From Tuctoria greenei (lineage: Eukaryota > Streptophyta > Magnoliopsida > Poales > Poaceae), in assembly GCA_036927565.1 (NCBI GenBank), contig JAYESD010000001.1:141473415-141537414 (forward strand): a stretch of DNA of 64,000 nucleotides, written 5' to 3'. Below are positions 31,232 to 41,897 of the stretch, piece by piece (position 1 is the stretch's first letter; each line of letters starts with the position of its first letter). A program made the position numbers and the translations under genes. The notes beneath the pieces were generated by a model. The model ran no database searches. It was not told the DNA's origin and saw nothing but the letters and a program-made list of their open reading frames with translations.

Positions 31232-33627
31232 ATGTCGGACATGAAGGACATCCACAAGAGCAACAACCAAGAAAAGGTTGATGATGAAAAGAACCTCAAG
31301 GTGGAGAAGTTCCTCAAAGCCATTCAAGACTTCGAGGACGACGATGAGGAGATGCTAGAACTAAAGGCGCTCCTATGAAAGAAGACACTTTCCAAAAGGA
31401 AAGTGAAGATTGAAGAAAAGAAGAAGGGTAGTAGTCACACTGACAACTCCCGATATCCTTTTAACTATGATCGTCTCAATTCCAATAATAATCATTATTT
31501 GTCTATCCCACTTGGAAAAGCCCCACATTTAGATGGAAGTGATTACTCAATGTGGAGGAAAAATATGAAAATGCATCTAATTTCCCTCAATCCAAGTTTA
31601 TGGCATATTGTGTGCACAGGGATAGATATCCCGACGACGAAAAAGAGCTCACACCAAGCCAAGAGCAGGCTATTCATTGAAATGCTCAAGCCGCGGCAGT
31701 AATTACCTCTTCGCTCAGTCGGGACGAGTTCACCAAGGTGGATGGACTCGAGATTGCTAAGGAGATTTGGGACACACTATAAACTGCACATGAAGGTGAC
31801 CATCATGTGCGTGAAGCAAAGATCGAATTGATCGATGGTGAATTGGGAAGATTTGCAATTGAAGAAGACGAGTCACCCCAGGACATGTACAACCGATTGA
31901 AGACACTCTTCAACAAGGTCAGATCATACGGAAGTAAGAAGTGGAATGACCACAAGGTGGTAAAGCTCATCCTTAGAGCTTTCATGCCTCGCAACGTCAC
32001 CCTATGCTCCATGATCAGAGAAAGCCCCGGATACAAAAGGATGACTCTGGATGAATTGCTTGGAAAGATCATCAACTTCGAGATGATGGAAATACAAGCA
32101 AAGCATGTCAAGGAGATTGCTGACCTCACCTCAGCAAAGAAGAAAGGGGTTGCTTTGAAGTCCACCCTCAAGCCCCAATCTAAATAAGCTAGAGAAGCAC
32201 AACTAGAAGAAGACAGTGACGACGAGAGCAGTGAATTAGATGAAGAAGAAAAAATATTTTTCATGAAGAAATTCAAGAGAATATTGAAGAAAAGACAAGG
32301 ATCCAAATCAAGCGAAGGAAAGTACAAGTAAAGAACAAAGCCAAAGTTGAGGCGGGCATGCTATAATTACGGTGAGTATAGCCACTTTATAGTTGATTGC
32401 CCATATGAAGAAAACAAGAAAAAGACTAAAGAAGCCAAGCCTCAACACAAGAAATTCTTCAAGAAGAAGAAACAAGCTGAACAAGTGCACATTGGGAAAG
32501 AGTGGGACTCAAATGATGAGTCCTCATCATCCTAGGAAGAAGAGATGGCTAGCATAGCCATCGAGAAGACATCTAAGAAGTCTACTCTCTTCCCTAAACT
32601 CGGCACAAGGAAGGGAGATGGCACTTTCCTTATGGCAAACGAAGGTAAACACAAGGTAACCATTAAACCCCCTTCCGTGCATTCCTATTCAAGTGATGAT
32701 GAAATCAATAGTGATAATGAGGATATGCTTATTGGACTAGATAGGAAAACAGCCACAAAAATGAAATTTTTGCTTGATCAACTTGTTGAGAAGGAGAGGT
32801 TAATACATTGTCAAGAGGACATGATCATCTCCCAAAAGGAGGAATATGTCAAACTTGACAAGCTTCTAGAACTTGAAAAGGAACGAAGCAAATCACTTGA
32901 GCTTGAGTTAGCTTCAAGCAAGGAAACTTGTTTGGAATTAACTGACTCAAATGCTACAATCAAGGACCAATTTGCTGACCTGATCAAGGTTAACAAGATC
33001 CTTGAAGTGCAAGTTGAGTTACTCAAGCAAAGTGAACCTTCTTCCTCTTCAAGTTCACCTTCTCAACCCACTAAAACTGAGGTTGCTCATGCTTGTACAT
33101 GCAAGAAAGTTGACACTAGTTTGAAGGACAAGCCAACCTCTACAAAGGATAAACATCCTGCCCAAAGTGGCATATTTGACAAGGAGAAGATCAAATATGC
33201 ACGTAGTGCATACTTGGTCAAAAGACCTCCAAATGTCAAATATGGCATTGGTTGCTCTTATGGTGAAAAGCAACATGCTAGAAGCCATAAGAATAACAAG
33301 GAGAGGATTACCTTTGTAAAGGGAAGACCCTCTCAAACTAAAAAGTCAAAGATTAAAACAGTAATCACACATGAACACCGGACTAGTCCGGTCAGTGTCC
33401 CGACAAGTCCGACCTCCCAGACTAGTCCTGTGCATAAACAACAACAGTTATTGTTTAGAACTTTCGATGCCTCGTATGTCTTAATAAGAAATAATTTTAG
33501 CAAAGTTTATGCTCATTATGTTGGGCCACACCATGAGAACACCAAGTCTCATGTGTGGGTGCCCAAATGTCTTGTAACTAACCTCCAAGGACCCAAGCAA
33601 GCTTGGGTACCTAAAACCAAAGCATAA
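31232..33627 (+). pseudogene. gag: Copia B gag with C-terminal coiled coil
   Basis: Starts MSDMKDIHKSNNQEKVDD at 31232. A TGA at 31376-31378 and a frameshift near 31640 break the N-terminal part. The gag core (PLGKAPHLDGSDYSMWRKNM, DMYNRLKTLFNKV, LILRAFMPRNVTLCSMIRES) runs to about 32187. The knuckle near 32360-32400 reads CYNYGEYSHFIVDC, with Tyr for the second Cys. From 32545 a 360-codon open part has acidic patches and a clear coiled coil (EKERLIHCQEDMIISQKEEY and LELEKERSKSLELELASSKE), then a basic tail. Near 33375-33430 the frame runs through CGGACTAGTCCG palindromes, read as RTSPVS and related repeats. Homologous to copia C gag, which lacks this C-terminal part. Confidence 0.87.
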
Positions 33628-35361
33628 TTTATTTTTGCAGACCTATTCTTTTGGTGGATCTAAATGAGTGCTAGACAGTGGCTGCACCAACCATATGACC
33701 GGAGAAAGAAGAATGTTCGTTGAATATGAAGAGAATGAGGATCCAAATGAGGGCATATATTTTGGATATATAGTCAAGGAAAGGTGCTCGGTACCGGTAA
33801 AATTGCAATATCTTCTAAACACACACTTTCTCATGTCTTACATGTTGAATCCTTAGATTATAACCTGCTGTCCATATCTCAATTATGTGACAAAGGTTAT
33901 AATTGCTTGTTCACTAACGAGGGTGTGACCGTTTCTAGGAGGAGTGATGGTTCCATTGCATTCAAGGATATGTTAAAGGGAAAGCTCTATCTTGTTGACT
34001 TCAACAAGGATAAAGCTGAACTTGACACATGCTTGATTGCAAAAACCAACATGGGTAGGCTGTGGCATAGACGGCTAGCGCATGTTGGCATGAGGAACCT
34101 TCAAAAACACCTCAAGGGCGATCACATCCGAGGCTTAAAGGATGTTGTGTTTGAGAAAGACAGGCCTTGTAGCGCGTGCCAAGTCGGGAAGCAAGTTGGA
34201 GCACCTCACCCCGCCAAGAACGTCATGACTACAACAAGACCGCTCGAGCTACTTCACATGGACTTATTTGGTCCAATTGCCTACATAAGCATCGACGGTA
34301 ACAACTATGGTTTAGTAGTTGTTGATGATTTTTCTCGCTTCACTTGGGTTTTCTTTTTGCATGATAAGTCGGAAACACAAGGAATACTCAAGAAGTTCTT
34401 CAAGCGAGCTCAAAACGAATTCTCATTGACAATCAAGAACATTCAAAGCGACAATGGCACGGAGTTCAAGAACACACAAGTGGAGGGGTACCTTGATGAA
34501 GAAAGCATAAAGCACGAATTTTCAGCTCCGTACTCCCCACAACAAAACGGAGTTGCCAAAAGAAAGAACCGAACTTTCATAGAGATGGCAAGAACAACGC
34601 TCACTGAGTACAAGACCTTAGATCGATTTTGGGCGGAAGCGATTAACATCACTTGCCACGCCGTAAATCGACTTTATCTTCATCGACTACTCAAGAAGAC
34701 ATCCTATGAGCTACTTACTGGTAACAAACCCAATATTTCATATTTTCGAGTTTTCGGTTCTCCATGTTATATTTTGAACAAGAAGCCCAAGACTTCAAAG
34801 TTCGCTTCGAAGTCCGATGAAGGTTTCTTGCTTGGTTATGATTTGAACACTTACGCCTATCGTGTTTTCAACAAGACCTCCAGACTTGTTGAATTAGCAC
34901 GTGACGTAGTGTTCGATGAGACTAACGGCTCCCAAAAGGAGCAAGTTGATCCATGTGTACTAGGTAAAGAAGAAGCTCTCTGTCAAGCATTGAAAAGAAT
35001 GGCCTTAGGTGAAGTTCGACCACAAGAGTCACCTCTACACGTTCATGAGGAAGAGGAACCACAAGAGGAGGTCAACGATCAAGGGGGAGCTCCCACACAA
35101 GATCAACCACAAGAATACGAAGATAATCAACAAGTCAATGAAGGCAACCATTTAGGGGGAGAAGAAGATGATCATGAAGATACAACGCCTCAAGTTCCAC
35201 ACCCAGGAGTACACCAATGCGTCCAAAGGGATCACCCAATCGACAATATCATCGGTGACATCCAAAAGGGAGTAACCACTAGATCTCGTATAGCTAACTT
35301 TTGTGAACACTATTCGTTTGTATCCTTTTTGGAACCGCGCAGGGTTGAGGATGCAATGTAA
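33628..35361 (+). pseudogene. pol: Copia B protease and integrase
   Basis: The protease motif LDSGCTNHMTG is at about 33670, but the frame changes by 33784. The 525-codon stretch to 35361 has NLLSISQLCDKGYNCLFTNE, the HHCC domain (LWHRRLAHVGMRNLQKHL, CSACQVGKQ) and the integrase core LLHMDLFGP (Asp), NIQSDNGTEF (Asp) and NGVAKRKNRTF. In the last motif Lys stands where the catalytic Glu belongs (copia A and C both have ERKN), so the triad is broken. The acidic linker to RT follows. It stops at TAA 35359-35361 in an otherwise continuous frame. Confidence 0.92.
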
Positions 35362-35373
35362 TATCCGGACTGG

Positions 35374-36863
35374 GTGGTGGCAATGCAAGAAGAATTGAAA
35401 AACTTCAAGCGGAACGAGGTGTGGGAACTCGTGGCAAGACCCAATGCGAACATTGTCGGCACCAAGTGGGTCCTCCGCAACAAACAAGACGAACACGGGG
35501 TGGTGACAAGGAACAAGGCACGACTTGTGGCCAAAGGGTATTCACAAGTCGAAGGTTTGGATTTTGATAAGACCTTTGCTCCAGTAGCTAGACTTGAATC
35601 TATTAGAATATTACTTGCATACGCTACTCACCATGATTTCAAGCTGTATCAAATGGATGTGAAAAGCGCCTTCTTTAATGGACCAATCAAGGAGGAGGTG
35701 TATGTGGAGCAATCTCCCGGGTTTGAAGATGAAGAGTTTCCCGACCACATATTCAAATTGCGTAAGGCTCTCTACGGCCTCAAACAAGCTCCTGGAGCTT
35801 GGTATGAGTGTCTTAGAGATTTCTTAATTGAAAGTGGCTTTAAGATTGGTAAAGTAGATTATACACTATTTACAAAGAATTTTGACAATGATCTTTTTAT
35901 TTGTCAAATTTATGTTGATGATATAATCTTTGGGTCAACTAATCAATCTTTTTGTGAGGAATTTAGTAAAATCATGACAGATAGATTTGAAATGTCAATG
36001 ATCGGAGAACTAAGTACTTCTTGGGATTCCAAGTGCGGCAACAAAAGGAAGGGACATTCATAAGCCAAACCAAGTACACGCAAGACATACTCAAGAAGTT
36101 TGGTATGGACAAGGTGAAGCCTATAAAGACTCCCATGGCAACAAATGGTCACTTGGATATCAATGAAGATGGACCTACCGTCGACCAAAAGGTATATCGC
36201 TCTATGATTGGATCTCTACTCTATTTATGTGCATCTAGGCCAGGCATTATGTTGAGTGTATGTTTGTGTGCAAGGTTTCAAGCCAATCCTAAGGATTGTC
36301 ACTTGACAGCCATAAAAAGGATCCTGAGATATTTAGTTCATACACCCAACCTTGGTCTTTGGTACCCAAAAGGCTCAAAATTCAATCTAATTGGTTACTC
36401 TGATGCAGATTATGCCGGGTGCAAAGTAGATAGAAAAAGCACCTCCGGTACATGCCAATTCCTAGGGAGATCCTTAGTTTCTTGGTCCTCCAAGAAACAA
36501 AATTCCATTGCCTTATCCACAGCCGAAGCAGAGTATGTTGCAGCTGGGAGTTGTTGTGCACAACTCCATTGGATGCGACAAACTCTAAGGGATTACGGTT
36601 ACAATATGAACCATATTCCACTCCTTTGTGACAATGAGAGTGCCATCAAAATTGCCCACAACCCAGTTGAGCACTCTAGAACTAAACACATAGATGTAAG
36701 ACATCACTTTTTCATAGATCATTCCATGAAAGGAGATATAGCCATTTCCCATGTTAACACCCAAAAGCAATTGGCCGACATATTCACCAAGCCACTTGAT
36801 GAAAAATGCTTTTGCGAACTCCGAAATGAACTAAATATCCTTGATGCTCGAAGTGTGGCTTGA
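35374..36863 (+). pseudogene. pol: Copia B reverse transcriptase and RNase H
   Basis: RT motifs are complete: VGTKWVLRNKQDEHGVVTRN, FAPVARLESIRILLAYATHH, YQMDVKSAFFNGPIKEEVYV, LRKALYGLKQAPGAWYECLR and the catalytic IYVDDIIFGS near 35915. A frameshift at about 36015 separates it from the second part (36021-36863). That part carries the rest of RT (MGFQVRQQKEGTFISQTKYT) and RNase H (YSDADYAGCKVDRKSTSGTC, STAEAEYVAAGSC, RTKHIDVRHHF), ending LDARSVA. Confidence 0.93.
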
Positions 36864-37489
36864 AATGTTGGATACCTATATGAATTCTTCAAAATATGTT
36901 GATTGGATTGTGAAAATCATCTCTATCAATTTTCTTCCCAAAACTATGTTAATTGTTAGATCTTGGTGAATTATGATCATTGCTTGATTGTTGAATGCTC
37001 ACTGATCATATTCATCAAGATAATTTGATTTGATTTGCCTCCCTATTTTATAAATATGTACCTTCAAATATATATGAATGGGCTAAGAAATTCTTGCCTG
37101 GTGACCACGGACTAGTCCGTGGTTACCCGGACTAGTCCGCCCATGCAAACTAGTCCGCATAGTGCCGGTTAGGCCGGAATAGTCCGGTAGACCACGGACT
37201 AGTCCGATATAGTCCTCTGGAAAAGTTCAGACTAGTCCGATCATCTCCAGACTTGTCCGATTTTTCGTGTCCTTAACCCTAACCGCCGCCAAAACCCTAA
37301 TCCCTTCATCCTCACTTTTGCCTCACGCGTTCTCTCTCTTCCACTCGAGCTCCCAAGGCGATTCCTTGATTTCTCCATCGGAACTTCGCAAGTTTGGGTG
37401 GAATTTGATCGTCACCGCATCGGGATTGAAGTTCTCGGACAAGTCCGGCCTTCAACACCCTCATATCCAAGTTCTAATCGATTTCTTCG
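36864..37489 (+). other. Copia B leader between pol and the env-position ORF
   Basis: About 240 bp of AT-rich sequence, then a palindrome cluster (37104-37265) that starts with the perfect 20-mer ACCACGGACTAGTCCGTGGT. A CCCTAA- and pyrimidine-rich segment resembling a plant 5' untranslated region follows (37268-37489). The same order occurs in copia C (48118-48719), where the first palindrome is also extended (CACGGACTAGTCCGTG, 48392-48407). An open frame at 37267-37536 is not conserved in C and is probably not coding. Confidence 0.7.
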
Positions 37490-37841
37490 GTAATTTTCAC
37501 TCAAACCCTAGAAATTCCAAATTTCTTCATTGTTGATCGAATAGCCTAGCATATTTCACTATATACATGCCTTCGTGAGGTATTACGTTTATGCTACGCT
37601 TGTTGTGTATTAGGAATCAATATTTGTCCAGTCGCTTAGGTTTTTGAGTATGAATACCGGACTAGTCCGGTCCATGCACGGACAAGTCCGGTCACCCGGA
37701 CTAGTCCGTGCTTGTACACCAGACAAGTCCGATTTTTCTGGACTCAAAACCTAACTTCTCAATTCCTAAATGCAATTACTTGCTATCCTTTCACACCTAT
37801 GCCTTGTACCATTCATTCTCAATCATGCCACTCATTCTCAG
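37490..37841 (+). other. Candidate intron before the copia B env-position ORF
   Basis: GT at 37490 (TTCTTCG|GTAATT) and AG at 37841 (CTCATTCTCAG) after a pyrimidine-rich stretch, four bases before the ATG at 37845. Copia C has GT and AG at the aligned places (48720 and 49012). The interval also holds a second palindrome cluster (37656-37735). Splicing is inferred, not shown. Confidence 0.5.
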
Positions 37842-37844
37842 GTC

Positions 37845-39430
37845 ATGTCGAGCTCGAACAATGAAGTATCTAACTTTGAGGCCGAGATGGACCATAAGGT
37901 GGCACCTCGGACCTCGATGGGTCTTGGAAAGAAGCTCCAAGAGAGACCCTCCGAGCCAGCTCCGTCTCCTCCACAGGCTCGGAGGAAAGTACTAGCGAAG
38001 AAGCCGGCCTCCAAGGTGCCAGATTCTAGGGCTAACACCGGTGGTGGCCATAGCTCGGCAAGTGCCCGCCTAACCAAAGGCAAGGGCAAAGGGATAGCGA
38101 CGGGTCCAGTTGGTCCGTTGAAGCTCCATGCTCCGAGGGAACGGTTCTGGGACCCCACTGAAGAGAAGTTCAACTGGAAGGGCAGTGATTCGGCGGCAAA
38201 GTTCTAAAGCATTGATTGGTATGGCCGACCGAAGCAAGCTGCCGACGGAAGATTTTGGTGCAACTTCCATGCAGATTTCTACAGATCTGTGTATCTCCCA
38301 ATGAAGACACTGGTTGTACGCAATCAATGGATTGATTGGGCACACTTTGAGAAGAAGGGCTGCTCCCCGTTCACTGAAGTGGTGGAAGCCATTGAGAGGC
38401 ATGGCCTGAAGGATCTCTTTGCCTTCAGGAACAATTGGAATGATGAGGTCATTGCGCAATTCTTTGCAACATTCCACTTCTCGGGTGAAGATGAGGATAG
38501 TGTTACTTGGATGACTCATGGATCCAAGTACAGTATCACTCAAGAAGACTTTGCAAGCCTGCTTCACCTTGACACCTCAAGATCTGACTGCTTGATCATA
38601 CACAACTTAGGTGTCATTAAGAAGGATAAGATGAAGTCCTTATATGAGCCAAACTCCAAGTTCAAACCCCATCCACAAAGAACATGAAGCCGTTCTTTGT
38701 GGTGATCAACAGAGTCTTGAGGAAGACCATAGCTCCCAAGGATGGAGATGCCGGGAGTGTGCAGGGTTATCTCCTGACATTAATGAGAGTGATAAGCAAG
38801 GGCCGCCAGTTTGATGTGGCAGACTACATTTGGAATGACATGGTTAACATATTCTGCACACCCAACAGGTCTTGAGGGTATGCCCCATATCTGATGTTTG
38901 TGATCGAGAAGGTCACCGGGATTGAATTTGTCAAGGATGTCGAGCATCTACCCTTGAGGCCTCAGATGCCTCAGAAGCCAAATGTCCAGGCTACTCCCTC
39001 TCCAGCCTCCAGTCCTGAGGCACCGACAAGAAGAACTGAAGATGAAAGAGCTGCCCCTGCCAGTAGGGCAGCCCCACAAAGGGGATCAGCCAGTGGGATC
39101 TTCAAATACTTGGTTGCCATCTTCGCTTCCTGCAAAAAGGTCGAAGTGAAGGCCCATAAGCTCAACAAGAGAAGAAAGGAAGATATGAAGTATGTGAAGG
39201 CTAATGTGAAGCAAATTTGCCAGAAACTGGAGATCGAACCCATTGGGTCTCCAGTAATCTCTGAAGATTCAGACTCAGACTTCATCGAGCTCGGGCCCTT
39301 GACCCCCTCCGAGCTTGCCTACTTTGGCATTGGGGCCTCGAGTGACTCCTCACCTCCTCCTCCTCCTCCTCATCAGGCTGAAGATGAAGATGACGAAGAC
39401 GACGATGAGAGGACTGATAACGAAGAGTGA
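37845..39430 (+). pseudogene. Copia B env-position ORF (plant-transposon protein type)
   Basis: Starts MSSSNNEVSNFEAEMDHK, an ATG context shared with copia C. A basic, low-complexity segment (RRKVLAKKPASKV, KGKGKGIATG) follows, then a conserved globular block (about 38213-38960: FRNNWNDEVIAQFFATFHFS, TWMTHGSKYSIT, RKTIAPKDGDAGSVQGYLLT, VIEKVTGIEFVKDVEH), a proline-rich linker, a Lys-rich helical segment and an acidic tail (DDEDDDERTDNEE). The block resembles the putative plant transposon protein domain (PF20167-like) found in env-position ORFs of Sireviruses. I see no clear signal peptide or membrane segment, so true envelope function is doubtful. Breaks: TAA at 38205, a frameshift near 38665, TGA near 38873. 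Confidence 0.75.
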
Positions 39431-39829
39431 ATACCTTAGGGCCCTCCTCTCCTTCTTTTTGGTGTCTTGATGCCAAAGGGGGAGAGATTGAGGGTGAGTC
39501 TTAGCCTTAGCTTTAGGATGTGAGGAGAGAGATCTCTTGTATGCTTTTTGACTATTTTGGTGGTTGTAAAGCTTTAACTATGTTCTTAAGTTAATAATGG
39601 TTCTGTGATGCAATGTTATGATCTTTCAAGTAGTAATTGTTGAGTTGTATGATTTTGCTCCTTGAATGACATATATGCTTACTTTTGATTAATTAATGTC
39701 ATTTATGTCATTCTCATTGTTTCAGTATACTTAGTCATGCATCCCACCATAAAGAATGCACATATGGATTATGTTTTCACTGCTTGATGTATTTTAGACC
39801 CATATGTGCATGCTCTATGAAAATCTAGA
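39431..39829 (+). other. Copia B 3' untranslated region, cut off
   Basis: It follows copia C 50568-50965 closely (TTTTTGGTGTCTTGATGCCA, AAGGGGGAGAGATTGAGG, CACCCCACCATAAAG-like blocks) up to ATGAAAATCT at about 39828. Beyond that the sequence is Athila. The PPT and 3' LTR are missing. Confidence 0.8.
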
Positions 39830-40674
39830 AGTAGACCTATGTGAGGTTTCATTCACTACTTTTTGAATTCAAGACTTCACTTGCACATGCTATAGTTCTA
39901 CACTAGAAGTAGGCAAAATCCCATCATACCACCATTCCATAATAATAAGATAAACTTCATATCATTCATGCAAAGTACTCTCTCAAAATTTATTGCATAA
40001 AAAGGGAGTAGAAGGCATGGCTACAAAAAAAATGCATGCTTACATCATAAACATGAGAAAAAAAAGGAGAGAAAAAGAAAAGTAGCCATGTTTCATCCCT
40101 GCGAAATAAGAGAATCCACTGAAAAAGGAGTCATCTCAAATATCCATATCCACCTCCATTCCATCACACATCCACAAGTCTTGAATCAAATAGTTTTGAA
40201 TTGATTTCTCCTAACGCTTGCTTTTTTGACTTAGCAATATTATGTGTTGCAAATATGCCTACTATATTCCCTACAAAGCTCCACATACAAGCCTTATTTG
40301 GTGGTAGGATGAATTTAGGCAAAATACCTTGGTGAGAACATATTTCCACTACACATAAAGTAGAGACTGAGAGAATTAAATTGAGGTACTTCAAATCTAA
40401 ATTGAACTCTTTGGAATTTGAGTGGAACTTGATTTCTAGGGTATGTGTGCTCCATTTGATGTTCTATCTTTCAACCACCCATGAATAGGAAATGGAATCG
40501 GCTCCATAATGACTTGAGACGGGTGAAGTACCATGCTAATTTTTGCAATACAAGGTATAGTATTTTGTTGTGCACATGGTACTTTTGAAAAGTAGAACAT
40601 TGTAGCAACTTCTGATCATCAACCTCAAGTCTTGACTTTGCTCGGGACGAGCAAAGGATAAGCTTGGGGGAGTT
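39830..40674 (+). other. Athila 3' untranslated region
   Basis: A/T-rich, no gene seen. It has GAAAAAGAAAAGTAGCCATG-like tracts near 40070 and ends with CGGGACGAGCAAAGG and the polypurine tract AGCTTGGGGGAGTT (40661-40674), directly before the 3' LTR, a hallmark of grass Athila elements. It is separated from the rest of the Athila interior by the copia A/B block. Confidence 0.75.
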
Positions 40675-41835
40675 TGTTGACGGCTGTTATATACCAATTT
40701 CACTCGTCAATATAGCTCAATTATGTGAAGGAATTGTCATTTCTTGCACATATCACCTTTCTATTTAACCTAGTTCCACTTGTTCTTGGAGAAATAGTGC
40801 ATGCAGGGATTTATTGCAGGAAATGAGGTAAAAGAGGGGGAGTAATCCTATAAAATACCATCCCAGCCAATCAAGCGCCGACATGTGGCACCACATCGAT
40901 CAAATGGCCCACAAACAGAAGTATCTGAGGCCATCCAATGGTGTAGCACTCATATCAAGGGATGGGGCCCACCTGGCAGTGATCTCGAGAAAGCACACAA
41001 GAAATGGCGCAGAGACCAGGTGGGCTAACCCCCTAGTCAACCGAGTTGGTCCTGGTGCAAAACTCGGTCAATCGCCACATGTTAGCTCTTCCTGGCTTGA
41101 AGAAGTCAGTGGTGACTCATTCGCGCACTTTTGGTGGCAGGAACCAACCCATCTCCACCTATAAATAGGACCCATACCCTCACTTTAGACACACACCACT
41201 TGAGTATTCATCCATTGTATACACTGTTCTCCATAGGTTTAGAGGAGTGCAGGATGTAGAGAGGAGAGCCTCTAGTCCATACTCCAAGAAGGAGAGGAGT
41301 AGAAGGAGTCTCTTCCCAATTCCTAATTGGGAAAGGTATGGCTCTCATATTTCTATTGGTATTTGTGACTTTGCTCTTAATAAAGATGTTATATTTAGTC
41401 TTATATTGTTCATATACTTGGATGAAGCGTTTCTTGTTTGATTGTGGATCCATATATGTGGTAGGAGTAGTTTAATGATTATGCTATATCATTCTTGTTA
41501 TATCATCATAAACACTACAAAGCCCCACTATAGTCTAATTATCTATGACACAATTATGTTAATATGAATCACTTATGCTATGTATTAACATTAGTTCAAT
41601 GATAATTTAGTTCATTGACTTAGGATGGCTTGTGCCTAGGATCTTAAGGTAATTACTTAATATGCTAGCATGGTGCTAGGATAGATAAGTAGCGTTGAAT
41701 GTCTCGTAGACCCACGGATTAAAGAGGTAGGCAGTAGGTGGTGACAACACTATCTTTCCTTTGTAATCCTCCACGTTCGGCTATGCCACAAGCTCTTGGA
41801 AGGAGTCGTCCTAGTAATGCTAGGGGTAAACCCGT
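40675..41835 (+). repeat. Athila 3' LTR, interrupted
   Basis: Starts TGTTGACGGCTGTTATATACC after the PPT. 41012-41834 matches the split 5' LTR. It carries the TATA box TATAAATA at 41160-41167 and AATAAA at 41379-41384. It breaks at CTAGGGGTAAACCCGT (41835), where the end of an inverted Tat LTR (TGTTGAAG) follows. The terminal 375 bp or so are not in the window. Confidence 0.87.
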
Positions 41836-41897
41836 TGTTGAAGTGTGGACTAGGAGACTTCCCCCAGTACTACTAAGACATAGTCTGCAGAGGTTCG
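41836..41897 (-). repeat. Tat(-) 3' LTR, distal end
   Basis: On the - strand it reads CGAACCTCTGCAGAC, CTTAGTAGTACTGGGGGAAG and CACTTCAACA, matching the last 60 bp of the Tat(+) LTR (about 1030-1092). Its last five + strand bases, GTTCG (41893-41897), are the left target-site duplication of copia C. Confidence 0.82.

Larger units (their letters stand above)
29653..39829 (+). mobile_element. Ty1/copia Sirevirus element B with env-position ORF, 3' LTR lost
   Basis: 5' LTR 29653-31178, PBS, gag with coiled coil, PR-INT-RT-RNH, then a palindrome-rich leader and an extra ORF (37845-39430), followed by 3' sequence matching copia C until 39829. The PPT and 3' LTR are missing. The LTR start TGAAAGTGCATCTAG, the CGGACTAGTCCG palindromes and the extra ORF after pol place it in the env-bearing Sireviruses. 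It is inserted in the 3' LTR of copia A. Confidence 0.9.
4165..41835 (+). mobile_element. Athila-lineage Ty3/gypsy element without pol, hosting nested elements
   Basis: The pieces in order are: 5' LTR 4165-4633 and 16047-16808, interior 16809-20604, 3' untranslated region 39830-40674, 3' LTR 40675-41835. They read as one + strand element once the Tekay insertion (4634-16046) and the copia A/B block (20605-39829) are removed. Lineage evidence is the Athila gag block MVQANPFCGKA, the protease motif DLGAS, a PBS resembling TGGCGCCATTGC, and a 3' end with CGGGACGAGCAAAGG then AAGCTTGGGGGAG. No RT, RNase H or integrase is found, so this copy depends on other elements for movement. The 5' LTR lacks roughly its first 330 bp, and the 3' LTR is interrupted at 41835 by the inverted Tat element. 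Confidence 0.82.

Noticed and set aside
37268..37310. CCCTAA motifs suggesting telomere repeats
   Set aside because: Only scattered single units (CCTAACC, CCCTAATCCC), typical of plant 5' untranslated regions, not a tandem array.
37267..37536. 89-codon open frame after copia B pol
   Set aside because: It is not conserved in copia C at the aligned place; the stretch looks like untranslated leader.
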